This document shows, piece by piece, positions 35,636 to 44,607 of a DNA stretch of 64,000 nucleotides. Location of the stretch: assembly GCF_900167015.1 (NCBI RefSeq), contig NZ_FUXX01000002.1, positions 62,001 through 126,000 on the forward strand. Direction: 5' to 3'. The translations under genes were made by a program, and so were the position numbers. Source of the stretch: Succinivibrio dextrinosolvens DSM 3072. GTDB lineage: Bacteria > Pseudomonadota > Gammaproteobacteria > Enterobacterales > Succinivibrionaceae. Below the pieces are notes generated by a model that saw only the letters and a program-made list of their open reading frames with translations, had not been told where the DNA came from and did no database searches. Every line of letters begins with the position of its first letter. Position 1 is the first letter of the stretch.

Positions 35636-36169
35636 TTACTCTGCAGCAGCTCTTTGTTCTTTCTTGATTTTTTCAAACTTCTTTTTCAGACGATCTCTTT
35701 TCAGTCTTGATAGCTTATCAATGAAAAGCTTTCCTTCGAGATGATCAATTTCGTGCTGCAGACAGATTGCGAACAGACCGTCTACGTTGTCAAAAACGCA
35801 GTGGTTGCCCTGAAGATCCTGATACTCAACGGTAGCTCTCTCAAATCTTTCAACTGTATCCTGATAGCCAGGAACACTCAGACAACCTTCCTGAGATTCT
35901 ACCTTTTCACCCTCAAGCTTCTTGATTACAGGGTTGATGATAACCAGCTTGTTGTTTCCCTGTGAACCGTCCTCCTCAGGGATATCAATAACTACAATTC
36001 GTTTGTTTACACCGATCTGAGGACCTGCAAGACCGATACCCTCAAACTCGTACATGGTATCGAACATGTCATCGGTAAGAGTCTTAAGCTCATCGTTGAA
36101 TTCTGTAACCTCTGTGCAAGGTTTTCTTAATGTATCATCTGGATAAGTAATTACTTCGCGAATAGCCAT
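35636..36169 (-). CDS. def: Peptide deformylase
   Basis: Removes the N-formyl group from nascent proteins. All three motifs are present: GIGLAGPQIG (motif 1, with Gly where Ala is usual in GxGLAAxQ), EGCLSVPG and HEIDHLEG. Two in-frame ATGs exist, at 36175 and 36169. The AAAGGA directly abuts the first but lies six bases before the second, so MAIREVITYPDD at 36169 (177 residues) is the probable start. It is the first gene of def-fmt-rsmB-trkA-trkH. The upstream gap to 36446 is AT-rich promoter space. Confidence 0.95.
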   Translation of the reverse strand: MAIREVITYPDDTLRKPCTEVTEFNDELKTLTDDMFDTMYEFEGIGLAGPQIGVNKRIVVIDIPEEDGSQGNNKLVIINPVIKKLEGEKVESQEGCLSVPGYQDTVERFERATVEYQDLQGNHCVFDNVDGLFAICLQHEIDHLEGKLFIDKLSRLKRDRLKKKFEKIKKEQRAAAE

Positions 36170-36446
36170 TGTCATTCCTTTAAATAGACAAATACTCCGT
36201 ATAACAAAAGGAGTAATCCAAACTTAAAAATTCTCTTTTCGTAAACAAAACAATATAGTTAGAGAAAATAATCGCGCTAATTTTACCATTGAATCGTATA
36301 TTTTGCGCGTTTTCAGAGATTCTCCTGAAAAAAGAATTCGCTATCATGAAAAAATGCTGATATATGTGATAGTTATTTAAGCTCTTCGGGCCATAAATAT
36401 AACTATTTGCAGCGAAAGATAATTCTGCTGTATTTAAAGTAGTAAA

Positions 36447-37016
36447 ATGTCCGCCATGAAAGATTATTCTCAGTACGAGCATTTAAAGGAGGGAGATGCC
36501 TGTCCTTTATGCGGTCAGACTCTGGTTTTAAGACATTCCAATCACGGTGATTTTCTAGGCTGCTCAGATTATCCGTCCTGTTCATTCTTAAAGCCTGTAG
36601 CTGTATCGCATTCTGTTATTACTCTAGGTGAGGTTGGAGCCCCCTGTCCATCCTGCGGTGAACCGCTTTTGGTCAAGAAAGGCCGTTTCGGTATTTTCAT
36701 TGGCTGCTCAAATTATCCTGAGTGTAACTATGTACATAATCCTCAGGAAAGCATAAAGATTCAATGTCCGGTCTGTAAGAAGAGCGAACTGCATCAGAGA
36801 ACACTGCGTTCCGGACGTGTTTTCTATGCCTGCGGTAATTTCCCTGACTGCAAGTTTTCAACACCTGGCAAGCCAGTGGAAAGAGTATGTGAGTACTGTT
36901 CCTTTCCTCTGATGTTTGAAAAGAAGTTTAAAAGAGGTATAGGTCTCGTCTGTGCAAATGCTCTATGTGAGAGCAGAAAGAAACGTAAGCATATAATCGT
37001 TCGTCCTAACTCTTAA
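36447..37016 (+). CDS. Topoisomerase-type zinc-ribbon protein (YrdD-like)
   Basis: A 189-residue protein made of three to four short zinc ribbons of the kind found at the C-terminus of topoisomerase I: CPLCGQTL...GCSDYPSC, CPSCGEPL...GCSNYPEC, CPVCKKSEL...ACGNFPDC and CEYCSFPL...CANALC. It probably binds single-stranded nucleic acid. The genomic neighbourhood (near tsaC, aroE and divergent to def) is that of E. coli yrdD. No strong SD; the ATG at 36456 is an alternative start. Confidence 0.82.
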   Translation: MSAMKDYSQYEHLKEGDACPLCGQTLVLRHSNHGDFLGCSDYPSCSFLKPVAVSHSVITLGEVGAPCPSCGEPLLVKKGRFGIFIGCSNYPECNYVHNPQESIKIQCPVCKKSELHQRTLRSGRVFYACGNFPDCKFSTPGKPVERVCEYCSFPLMFEKKFKRGIGLVCANALCESRKKRKHIIVRPNS

Positions 37017-37057
37017 GCGTGATACAATTCACAGAGTTTTTTTAGGAGATTTCACTG

Positions 37058-37567
37058 ATGTCTAACGCTTTTGTATCAATTATTATGGGCTCTGACTCTG
37101 ATTTACCTTTACTTGAGAATACCATGGCAATTCTAAAGGGCTTTGGTATCCGCTATGAGGCAAGAGTTGCATCAGCTCACCGTACCCCAGATGTTGTATC
37201 TTCATACGTTGCAGATGCAGAGAAGAGAGGCTGTGCAGTATTTATCGGTGCAGCAGGTCTTGCTGCTCATCTTGCAGGTGCAATTGCTGCCAGAACTACC
37301 AGACCTGTAATTGGTATTCCTTGTGATGGCGGTCCTCTAAGTGGAATCGATGCTCTTTACTCAACTGTTCAGATGCCAGGCGGAATCCCTGTAGCAACAG
37401 TTGCAGTAGGAAAGGCTGGTGCCAAGAATGCAGCTTATCTTGCTGCTCAGATTATTGCTTTAACCGATCCTGAGATTGATGCCAAGGTTAAGGCTGATAG
37501 AAAGGCAGCTAGCGAAGAAGTCATGAAGAAAGATCAGAAACTTCAGGAAAAACTTGTAAATCTGTAA
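37058..37567 (+). CDS. purE: 5-(carboxyamino)imidazole ribonucleotide mutase
   Basis: A 169-residue purine-synthesis enzyme with GSDSDLP (about residues 11-17), ASAHRTP and PLSGIDALYSTVQMPGGIPV, which places it with class I PurE (N5-CAIR mutase) rather than the animal-type class II. purE and purK usually sit together; here the next gene, overlapping by one base, is tsaC. PurK is not in this window. Confidence 0.94.
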   Translation: MSNAFVSIIMGSDSDLPLLENTMAILKGFGIRYEARVASAHRTPDVVSSYVADAEKRGCAVFIGAAGLAAHLAGAIAARTTRPVIGIPCDGGPLSGIDALYSTVQMPGGIPVATVAVGKAGAKNAAYLAAQIIALTDPEIDAKVKADRKAASEEVMKKDQKLQEKLVNL

Positions 37568-38172
37568 TGTCTACTATATTTACTGACAGTATTGAACAGG
37601 CAGCTTCAGTTATTGCTGATGGTGGTGTAATCGTCTGCCCTTCCGAAGGTGTATACGGGATAAGCTGCTCTGTTCTGAATGAGGCGGCAGTTAAAAGAAT
37701 TATTGCCATAAAACATAGAAGTTCAACAAAGGGACTGATCATTGTTGACAGTTCTCTTGAATACCTCAGGGAATATCTTGATACTTCAAGAGTAGATGCC
37801 AAGGCTATGGCTATTATGGATGGAATGTGGCCTGGTCCTCATACTTTTGTTGTGCCTGTGATCGACGAATTTAGAAATGCAGCTGTAAGGGACGATCACA
37901 CTGCAGGTGTAAGAATTTCAGCCTTCAGACCGTTTGCTGAGATCTGTCTGCAGGCAAAGACTCCTATTGTCTCGACAAGTGCCAATATCTCCGGAGAAGA
38001 TCCAACAACTGATATTGATTCGCTTGATCCCCGTATAACAGACAATGTTGATCTGGTACTGACTCTTCCTTGCGGAGGTCTGTCAGCTTCAACTTCAATC
38101 TACAATACATTGACCCACACCCTTATAAGACCGGGCCCTATGTGGGAAGAAAAACTAGCAAAGATAAAATAA
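37567..38172 (+). CDS. tsaC: Threonylcarbamoyl-AMP synthase TsaC
   Basis: A 201-residue YrdC/Sua5-domain protein making threonylcarbamoyl-AMP from Thr, bicarbonate and ATP for the t6A37 tRNA modification. GGVIVCPSEGVYGISCSV and KHRSSTKGLIIV (the KxR-SxxK motif) are visible, as is PIVSTSANISGEDP. It has the short TsaC form without the Sua5 tail. Its start overlaps the purE stop (TAATG). The window also encodes TcdA (62073), which acts on t6A later in the same pathway. Confidence 0.93.
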   Translation: MSTIFTDSIEQAASVIADGGVIVCPSEGVYGISCSVLNEAAVKRIIAIKHRSSTKGLIIVDSSLEYLREYLDTSRVDAKAMAIMDGMWPGPHTFVVPVIDEFRNAAVRDDHTAGVRISAFRPFAEICLQAKTPIVSTSANISGEDPTTDIDSLDPRITDNVDLVLTLPCGGLSASTSIYNTLTHTLIRPGPMWEEKLAKIK

Positions 38173-38197
38173 TCTTACAAATCAATAAGGTGCAAAG

Positions 38198-39013
38198 ATG
38201 AGTAATACCGATAAATATGCTGTCCTTGGAAATCCGATAGAACATTCGATGTCTCCTCTTCTGCACGAGTTTTTCGCTGAAAAGACCAGTCAGGATTTAA
38301 CCTACGGCAGAATCCTGGTTGAAACCGGTACTTTTGAGAAAACTGTAAGGGATTTTTTCAAAAGTGGCGGTCGAGGCTGTAATGTAACAGTCCCATGTAA
38401 ACTTGATGCCTATAAGCTGGCCGATAGCCTAAGCGATTATGCAAAGGCTGCTGGTGCAGTTAATACCCTCAAGGTAATGGAAGACGGTTCCATTTATGGA
38501 GATAACACCGATGGACGCGGATTAGTCTATGATTTAAAAAGACTTTCCTGTCCTCTTGCAGGAGCAAGAATTCTGATTATCGGTGCAGGCGGTGCTGCCA
38601 AGGGTATCATGCTTCCAATTATCAATGAAGATCCTAAAGAGATTGTGATTGCCAACAGAACAGTTTCCAAGGCTCAGGCTCTGGCTTCTGTATATCCACA
38701 GAAGGTTAAAGGCTGTGGATTTGATGAGCTTGAAGGCTCTTTTGATCTTATTATTAATGCCTCATCATCTTCATTAAGCGGTGATGTACCTCCGGTAAAA
38801 GATGAGATAATAGCAGGAGCTAAGGCTGTTTATGATTTAATGTATTCTAAAACAGCTAAGACTGCCTTTACCGAGAAGGCTTTATCTCTGAATGTTCAGA
38901 ATGTTAATGACGGATTTGGTATGCTGATAGGGCAGGCCATCCTGAGTTTTGAACTGTGGAGAGGTGTAAAGCCTGATTTTGATACCGCAATTAAAAAGTT
39001 TCGCCCATGCTAA
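38198..39013 (+). CDS. aroE: Shikimate dehydrogenase
   Basis: A 271-residue NADP-dependent enzyme of aromatic amino acid synthesis. Substrate motifs are NPIEHSMSP and NVTVPCK, the catalytic Asp is in GDNTDGRG, the nucleotide loop is GAGGAAKG, and NRTVSKA follows. It is downstream of tsaC and overlaps the start of rsmJ by seven bases. Confidence 0.95.
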   Translation: MSNTDKYAVLGNPIEHSMSPLLHEFFAEKTSQDLTYGRILVETGTFEKTVRDFFKSGGRGCNVTVPCKLDAYKLADSLSDYAKAAGAVNTLKVMEDGSIYGDNTDGRGLVYDLKRLSCPLAGARILIIGAGGAAKGIMLPIINEDPKEIVIANRTVSKAQALASVYPQKVKGCGFDELEGSFDLIINASSSSLSGDVPPVKDEIIAGAKAVYDLMYSKTAKTAFTEKALSLNVQNVNDGFGMLIGQAILSFELWRGVKPDFDTAIKKFRPC

Positions 39014-39771
39014 AGATCCAGATTGAAGATAATTCTCCGTTTAAAGATGCCGCTTTGGATGTAATGTCCTATATAGACAGGCATTCTCTTAAGTTTGAGA
39101 ATGAGCTTCTTTTAAAGGTCGGGCAGAAGATTGTACTTGAGCTCTCTGATGATTCGATTACTCCTCTGGATTTTGAGATTGATCTGTTCAGAGACAAGCT
39201 TCTGTGGAGACTAGCTCATAGCGGCAAAAACTCAGAGGCTGTGTGTCGAGCTGTAATCGGAAAAACAGTAAAGCCTTTAGTGTTTGATGCTACCGCAGGA
39301 CTTGGTCGTGAGAGTATCATTCTACAGTCAGCCGGCTGTCAGGTTTATATGTTTGAGCGTAATCCTGTTATCTGGCTGCTTCTTAAATCAGCCATGACTC
39401 ATGCTGAGAATAATACTGAGATTCTGTCCTCTCTGAAAAACGGACTGCCACATCTGACATCATTAGGCTCTGTTGCTGAACAGCTGAAGAATGGCGAGAA
39501 ACTGCCTGAGCCTGATGTTATTTACTATGATCCTATGTTTCCTCAGAGAACCAAGAGTGCTCTTGTGAAAAAGGATATGAGAGTATTTCACGAGATTGTT
39601 GGCTTTGATCAGGATACCACTGAGTATGCGAATTTCCTTCTGACAGTGGCTAAACACCATCTTGTGGTTAAGCGTCCTTCAAATGAGCCTCCACTGGAGC
39701 TCAATCTCAGAAGAAGCAGCTTTGTTGACGGCAAAGCCTGTCGTTTTGACTGCTACTTCTGTGGTAACTAG
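39007..39771 (+). CDS. rsmJ: 16S rRNA m2G1516 methyltransferase RsmJ
   Basis: A 254-residue SAM methyltransferase. The SAM-binding segment FDATAGLGRESIILQSAG and the YYDPMFPQRTKSALVKKDMR motif are specific to RsmJ (YhiQ). It modifies G1516 of 16S rRNA. It overlaps aroE at its start and converges with the ModA-like gene by four bases at its end. Confidence 0.94.
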   Translation: MLKIQIEDNSPFKDAALDVMSYIDRHSLKFENELLLKVGQKIVLELSDDSITPLDFEIDLFRDKLLWRLAHSGKNSEAVCRAVIGKTVKPLVFDATAGLGRESIILQSAGCQVYMFERNPVIWLLLKSAMTHAENNTEILSSLKNGLPHLTSLGSVAEQLKNGEKLPEPDVIYYDPMFPQRTKSALVKKDMRVFHEIVGFDQDTTEYANFLLTVAKHHLVVKRPSNEPPLELNLRRSSFVDGKACRFDCYFCGN

Positions 39772-40529
39772 TTGTTAAGAGCCTCGAAACCTGCGCTGTA
39801 GAACTCAGCCAGGTTCTTTTTATTTCCCCTGATATAGTTATACAGTTCCTGTGTCTTATCAGATTTATCTGTGCTGATTATGTAGTAGTAGATAGGTGAA
39901 TAGTACTCATGAGGAATATACCAGTATGAGCCGGTAGCTTCTCCATTCTTCATAATCAGAGGTTTGGTTATGAAACCAGTCTGGATATTGTTGTTCTTCA
40001 GTAAAGAGTAGATCTGGTATTCATGCTCTGCACGATAGATTGAATTCTTCTTTTTTAGATACTCTGAAGGGAAATCCTTTCTTTTTACTACTTCTGTTGC
40101 AGCGAATCCAACTGTAGTCAGGCTGTCCTTTGGAATTGCCAGTGACTTAAGTTTCTTTTTTACGATAACGTTGATGTTGTCCTTTAGAAGGAATCTGTTG
40201 TTGGACCAGAGGATCAGAGGTGCTTTTACAAGTCTTGCAACACTGTTCTGAGTAATCTTGCCTTCCTTGATTAGATTTGCAGGTAATCTTTCCTCGTTGG
40301 TGATAATTACGTTGCACTTACCGCGATAGTAAATGGCTCGTGACTCAATATCCTGCATTGTGCCGAAATAGCTGTTAAATGTAATCTCAGAGTATTCTCT
40401 GACGCCTTCAAGAGCAGAGTAAACCTGTGGCACACCACATACTTCAGGAATATCATCAGTAGCCTGTACTGAAGTGAATGAGGTAGAAAGAATTAGTAGT
40501 CCGATTAGTTTAATAATTCTGTTTTGCAT
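39768..40529 (-). CDS. Exported ModA-like solute-binding protein
   Basis: A 253-residue secreted protein with a signal peptide (about residues 1-23, ending SVQA). The mature part resembles the type 2 periplasmic binding fold of molybdate-binding ModA: CNVIITNEERLPANLI, LVKAPLILWSNNRF, SLAIPKDSLTTVGFAATEVV and a late YYIISTDKS. No modB/modC permease or ATPase lies nearby, so it is an orphan or has been adapted to another anion. The mature protein has two cysteines (PEVCGV and GKCNV) that could form a disulphide. Confidence 0.62.
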   Translation of the reverse strand: MQNRIIKLIGLLILSTSFTSVQATDDIPEVCGVPQVYSALEGVREYSEITFNSYFGTMQDIESRAIYYRGKCNVIITNEERLPANLIKEGKITQNSVARLVKAPLILWSNNRFLLKDNINVIVKKKLKSLAIPKDSLTTVGFAATEVVKRKDFPSEYLKKKNSIYRAEHEYQIYSLLKNNNIQTGFITKPLIMKNGEATGSYWYIPHEYYSPIYYYIISTDKSDKTQELYNYIRGNKKNLAEFYSAGFEALNN

Positions 40530-40580
40530 AATTTATGGTAAGGTTAAATTTAATTACAAATTACTTATACTCTTCAAAAG

Positions 40581-42452
40581 TTATTTAAATAGCTTTTTCT
40601 CGCAAAGGATCAGTCTCTTGGTAATCTCCTCACTTGATCCTGCTCGTCTTAACTTATCTGCAAATCCAGGTTCGCTCAGCATAAGAGATAGGTTTGCAAG
40701 AATACTGATATGGGAATTTCCATCATCAGGAACAGCAATCAGGAAGAACAGATCACAAGGCTTGTTATCCAGAGCTCCACAGTTGATTGGTTTTGATAGT
40801 GATGCTACAGCAATAGCTGAACGGTTAACAAAGCTTCCTCTTGCATGTGGAATTGCAATTCCGTGAGCAATACCTGCAGGATTCTGATCCATTTTCGCTT
40901 TAATCGCATTTAGGAAATCATGTTTTGAATTGATTGCTCTTACAAGTGACAGTCTGTCTGTTAGTACGTGAATAATTTCATCAACGGACTGCGCTTTAAG
41001 ATTATAGATAACACTATTCTCATCTAAAGCATATCTGATGGTGTTAATATTTGATTTTGCAGAATTATCTCTGTTATTTCCAAAATGATTGATAGCATTC
41101 AGGATGTTCTCAAAGAAACTTCCATGTAATTTATAGTAGTTCGCGTATATCACAATCATGCTTATGCTGCAGACACATACTATAAGAGTACATATGTTTA
41201 CTGAGTTGAAAAATAGATTCTCATCAAGTCCTTTTGAAGTGAACAGTGAAGCATAAGAAGATCCCTGTGCAGCAAATACCATTGCAAACAGAGAACCGAA
41301 TTTTGCTGACATTATCTGAATTGAGAAATTCATACACTCAGAACGACAACCGAATTTGAATTCTCCATAATCGATGCAGTCTGCTGTCATAACTGTGGTT
41401 GATGCCTGAGAAAGACAGAATCCAAGTGATAACAGACACATAAGGAAACTCAGTGACAGCATGTTTAGTCTTGATGTGCTGTGCATTGCATACAGTGTTA
41501 AAAATGACAGCAGAATCAACAAGGTAGAGAATATAAAAATCTGCTTGCGGGACGTGTACTTAATTATCAGATGAAAAAAAGTATAAGTTAGAAGGCTTAC
41601 TACCAGCCAAGGAATCTGGATAAAGAACAGAATATCGTTGTCAGATGGAACATCCTGAATGGTAATAGCAAAGTAGTTCTGGTATCCGACAAAAACACAC
41701 AGACACATCTGCTGCAGAAGAGTCAGGAAGAAAATAATCATCAGCTGATCATTACCGAAGAAGGTTGCTGTGGCATTTTTTGCTTTAACTACCTTTCTCT
41801 CTGGTTCTTCCATGGTAAAGAAGCTGGCAAAAATAATGGAACTCAGGAAAATTGTTGCAGCAATATACCATGAAGCTGTTCTAAAACTGTCGGCTTCCAT
41901 TGAAGAAAAAATATGTGTAGGGAGCCCCTGGTCCTCATAGAAAAAAGCGTAGGTCAGAACCAGTGTTAAACAGAATCCCAGTACAGCTGAACCTCGACCT
42001 AGTCCACATATAATTTCGCGTGTTCTATGATCTGAACCGAAAATAGATGTTAATGACCAAGAAGGGATATCAAGCATTGAGAATGAAAGAGACCATGCGA
42101 TGTACATGAAGATAGCATAAATAATCTGTACTGATGAATTCATGCTTGGAATGTCAAACATCTGAATCAGGATTGCAGCATTAATGATGCCTCCTGCCAG
42201 TATTGTCATTCTGAACTTGTTGTACTTAAAGATATCGGCGCATAAATCAATAAGCATACCGATAAATGGTTCTTTTATCAGCTCAATGAACTTAACAATC
42301 AGGAAGATTGGAACAATATATACAGGAGAAATATCCAGTACAGTTGTCAGATACAGATAGTAAAAGGACAGCACAAACATATAGACTGCATCACGGCCGA
42401 TGCCGACAACAGCATATGGAAGTGCCCATTTTAGAGAGACCTGATTGTTCAT
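40581..42452 (-). CDS. GPH-type sugar symporter fused to PTS EIIA (fructose/mannitol type)
   Basis: A 623-residue fusion. Residues 1 to about 450 form about 12 membrane segments of the GPH (MelB-like) family: DIPSWSL, and MTADCIDYGEFKFGCRSECMNFS, which matches the family's late signature. The cation-site DxxxD of MelB corresponds to ELIKE here, with both Asp replaced by Glu. After a ~35-residue linker, residues about 480-623 form a type-2 EIIA domain with GIAIPHAR containing the expected phospho-His (His536). The known precedent, LacS of lactic streptococci, carries a glucose-type EIIA, a different fold. The EIIA domain is presumably phosphorylated by HPr or an FPr-like donor and tunes transport. 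Substrate unknown. No other PTS genes are nearby. Confidence 0.82.
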   Translation of the reverse strand: MNNQVSLKWALPYAVVGIGRDAVYMFVLSFYYLYLTTVLDISPVYIVPIFLIVKFIELIKEPFIGMLIDLCADIFKYNKFRMTILAGGIINAAILIQMFDIPSMNSSVQIIYAIFMYIAWSLSFSMLDIPSWSLTSIFGSDHRTREIICGLGRGSAVLGFCLTLVLTYAFFYEDQGLPTHIFSSMEADSFRTASWYIAATIFLSSIIFASFFTMEEPERKVVKAKNATATFFGNDQLMIIFFLTLLQQMCLCVFVGYQNYFAITIQDVPSDNDILFFIQIPWLVVSLLTYTFFHLIIKYTSRKQIFIFSTLLILLSFLTLYAMHSTSRLNMLSLSFLMCLLSLGFCLSQASTTVMTADCIDYGEFKFGCRSECMNFSIQIMSAKFGSLFAMVFAAQGSSYASLFTSKGLDENLFFNSVNICTLIVCVCSISMIVIYANYYKLHGSFFENILNAINHFGNNRDNSAKSNINTIRYALDENSVIYNLKAQSVDEIIHVLTDRLSLVRAINSKHDFLNAIKAKMDQNPAGIAHGIAIPHARGSFVNRSAIAVASLSKPINCGALDNKPCDLFFLIAVPDDGNSHISILANLSLMLSEPGFADKLRRAGSSEEITKRLILCEKKLFK

Positions 42453-42479
42453 AAGGATTCTGATGTTGTGTTCTTATCT

Positions 42480-42521
42480 AAAAAAACATTGGCCTTCGAT
42501 CAAGCAGAATGAGGGAAGGCC
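42480..42521 (-). terminator. Terminator of glmS
   Basis: GGCCTTC (42491-42497) and GAAGGCC (42515-42521) form a 7-bp stem around a 17-base loop. On the minus strand it is followed by AATG and seven T. Confidence 0.65.
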
Positions 42522-42543
42522 TATAAAATTTTAATTATATAAA

Positions 42544-44373
42544 TTATTCTACGGTTACTGATTTAGCCAGATTACGAGGCTGATCAACATCTGTACCGTT
42601 AATTACAGCACAGTGATATGACAGTAACTGCAGAGGAATTGTAAATAAAATTGGCTGCAGGATCTCAGGACAGTCAGGAAGTGACAGCATATTGGTCTGT
42701 CCATCTGACTTGATAACTGTATTGCCAGACTTAAAGATATAAAGCTGTGCTCCACGTGCTCTGACTTCTTCAACATTGGAGATTAACTTATCCATCAGTG
42801 AGTTATCTGGAGCAACAACGACAACAGGCATTTCCTTATCAATCAGGGCGATTGGTCCATGCTTCAATTCTCCGGCAGCGTAGCCTTCAGCATGGATATA
42901 ACTGATTTCCTTTAGCTTTAATGCACCTTCAAGAGCAATTGGGAACATAACTCCACGTCCCAGGAACAGACAGTGACGTTTGCCTGAGAACTGCTCTGAA
43001 AGAGTTGCAATCAGCTTGTCACATGAGAGGAATTCCTCTGCAAGTGAAGGCAGCTTGCGGATTGCTTCAATAATTTCGTGATTCTTCTCTGCACTGATAG
43101 AACCGTTCTGCTTGCCGATAATCAGGGCAAGGATCAGAAGTGACAGCAGCTGTGTTGTGAAAGCCTTGGTTGAAGCTACACCGATTTCTGCGCCTGCCTT
43201 TGTAAACAGAGTAAAGTCCGATTCGCGAACCAGAGATGAACCGTTAACATTGCAGATTGATAGAGTTTTGCTGTAGTTCTGTTCTTTTGCAAGTCTTAAT
43301 GATGCCAGAGTATCAGCGGTTTCACCTGACTGAGAGATTGTAATGAACAGACTGTTGTCTCTTACAACAGCTTTTCTGTAGCGGTACTCTGAGGCAATCT
43401 CAACATTTGTTGCAATTCCGGTTAACTCTTCAAGCCAGTATCTGCCTACAAGACCTGCATGATATGAGGTACCGCAGGCTACAATCTGAATACTGCTGAT
43501 GTTGCGGAAGGTATTCTCATCTGCGCCGACAACAGTTTCCAGAGAGATATCATCGCCGTTTAATCTGCCTAAAAGAGTGTTTCTTAAAGACTGAGGCTGC
43601 TCATAAATCTCTTTCTGCATGAAGTGACGGAACTTACCCTTTGAAATACTTTCTGCATCAAGATCTGATTCTACGATCTGCTTTTCAAGCTTATTGCCCT
43701 CAAGATCGTATACATTAACCTCTTCGGTGGTCAGAACTGCAAGCTCATTTTCCTCAAGATAAATGAATCTGCGGGTTACAGGCAGCAGTGCCAGGGTATC
43801 TGAAGCGATGAAGTTTTCACCGATACCAAGACCGATAATAAGAGGTGAGCCTGAGCGGGCTGCGTACAGAGTATCAGGATCGTTCTTGTCGATTAGTGCA
43901 AGGCCGAATGAACCCTTAACTTCCTTTAAAGCCTTCTTGAAAGCTTCAAAAACTGAAGAGCTGTTCTTTAAATGACTGTGAATCAGACATACCAGAACCT
44001 CAGTGTCAGTCTGTGACTTGAACTGATAGCCCTGCTTTAGTAAATCTTCCTTAAGTGAGGCAAAATTCTCAATAATACCGTTGTGAACCAGTGCCAGGTT
44101 CTCACAGATGTGAGGATGGGCATTTGTCTCTGATGGGATACCGTGGGTTGCCCATCTGGTGTGTGCGATACCGATAAATCCCGGACAGCCTTTTTCCTTT
44201 ACAGCTTCCTTAAGATTCTTAACCTTTCCGGTGGTCTTGATGCAATGCTGCTCTCCATCACTGATGGTACAGATTCCTGCACTGTCATATCCACGATATT
44301 CAAGTCTTGACAGTCCTTCCAGAAGAATCTGAGATACGTTACGCTGAGCAATAGCACCGACAATTCCGCACAT
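42544..44373 (-). CDS. glmS: Glutamine-fructose-6-phosphate aminotransferase
   Basis: A 609-residue enzyme (E. coli 609) making glucosamine-6-phosphate. The N-terminal nucleophile Cys follows Met1 (MCGIVGAIAQ), with HTRWATHG and HNGIIENF in the glutaminase half. Two SIS domains form the isomerase half, with the SQSGETADT and VASTKAFTTQ motifs and the C-terminal AKSVTVE. It starts the path to UDP-GlcNAc that GlmU, next upstream, completes. No glmS-ribozyme-like structure was recognised upstream. Confidence 0.97.
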   Translation of the reverse strand: MCGIVGAIAQRNVSQILLEGLSRLEYRGYDSAGICTISDGEQHCIKTTGKVKNLKEAVKEKGCPGFIGIAHTRWATHGIPSETNAHPHICENLALVHNGIIENFASLKEDLLKQGYQFKSQTDTEVLVCLIHSHLKNSSSVFEAFKKALKEVKGSFGLALIDKNDPDTLYAARSGSPLIIGLGIGENFIASDTLALLPVTRRFIYLEENELAVLTTEEVNVYDLEGNKLEKQIVESDLDAESISKGKFRHFMQKEIYEQPQSLRNTLLGRLNGDDISLETVVGADENTFRNISSIQIVACGTSYHAGLVGRYWLEELTGIATNVEIASEYRYRKAVVRDNSLFITISQSGETADTLASLRLAKEQNYSKTLSICNVNGSSLVRESDFTLFTKAGAEIGVASTKAFTTQLLSLLILALIIGKQNGSISAEKNHEIIEAIRKLPSLAEEFLSCDKLIATLSEQFSGKRHCLFLGRGVMFPIALEGALKLKEISYIHAEGYAAGELKHGPIALIDKEMPVVVVAPDNSLMDKLISNVEEVRARGAQLYIFKSGNTVIKSDGQTNMLSLPDCPEILQPILFTIPLQLLSYHCAVINGTDVDQPRNLAKSVTVE

Positions 44374-44540
44374 ATATTTTTTATCCTTTAAACATTATTT
44401 CGTGATCAGCTTGGTATTTTAGCAGAAAAAAGTGATTATTTAGCAGATAAAAAGTTGCTATATGTACGGAAAGAAGCCTGTTTTTTCTGAAGGACGTTGT
44501 ATAACCTATTAAACTAGCAATTCCAGGGATTAACATATGA

Positions 44541-44589
44541 AAAAAAATGCACTCATGAGGCACAGAGCTATGTGCCGTCAGAGTGCATT
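44541..44589 (-). terminator. Terminator of lgt-glmU
   Basis: AATGCACTC (44546-44554) pairs with GAGTGCATT (44581-44589), and an inner GGCACA/TGTGCC stem extends it. On the minus strand it ends in a run of about eight T. Confidence 0.85.
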
Positions 44590-44607
44590 GCAGCATAATT
44601 ACCCGGA

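Noticed and set aside
44374-44607. glmS-type ribozyme or structured leader before glmS
   Set aside because: The only strong structure is the lgt-glmU terminator (44541-44589); no ribozyme core was recognised.
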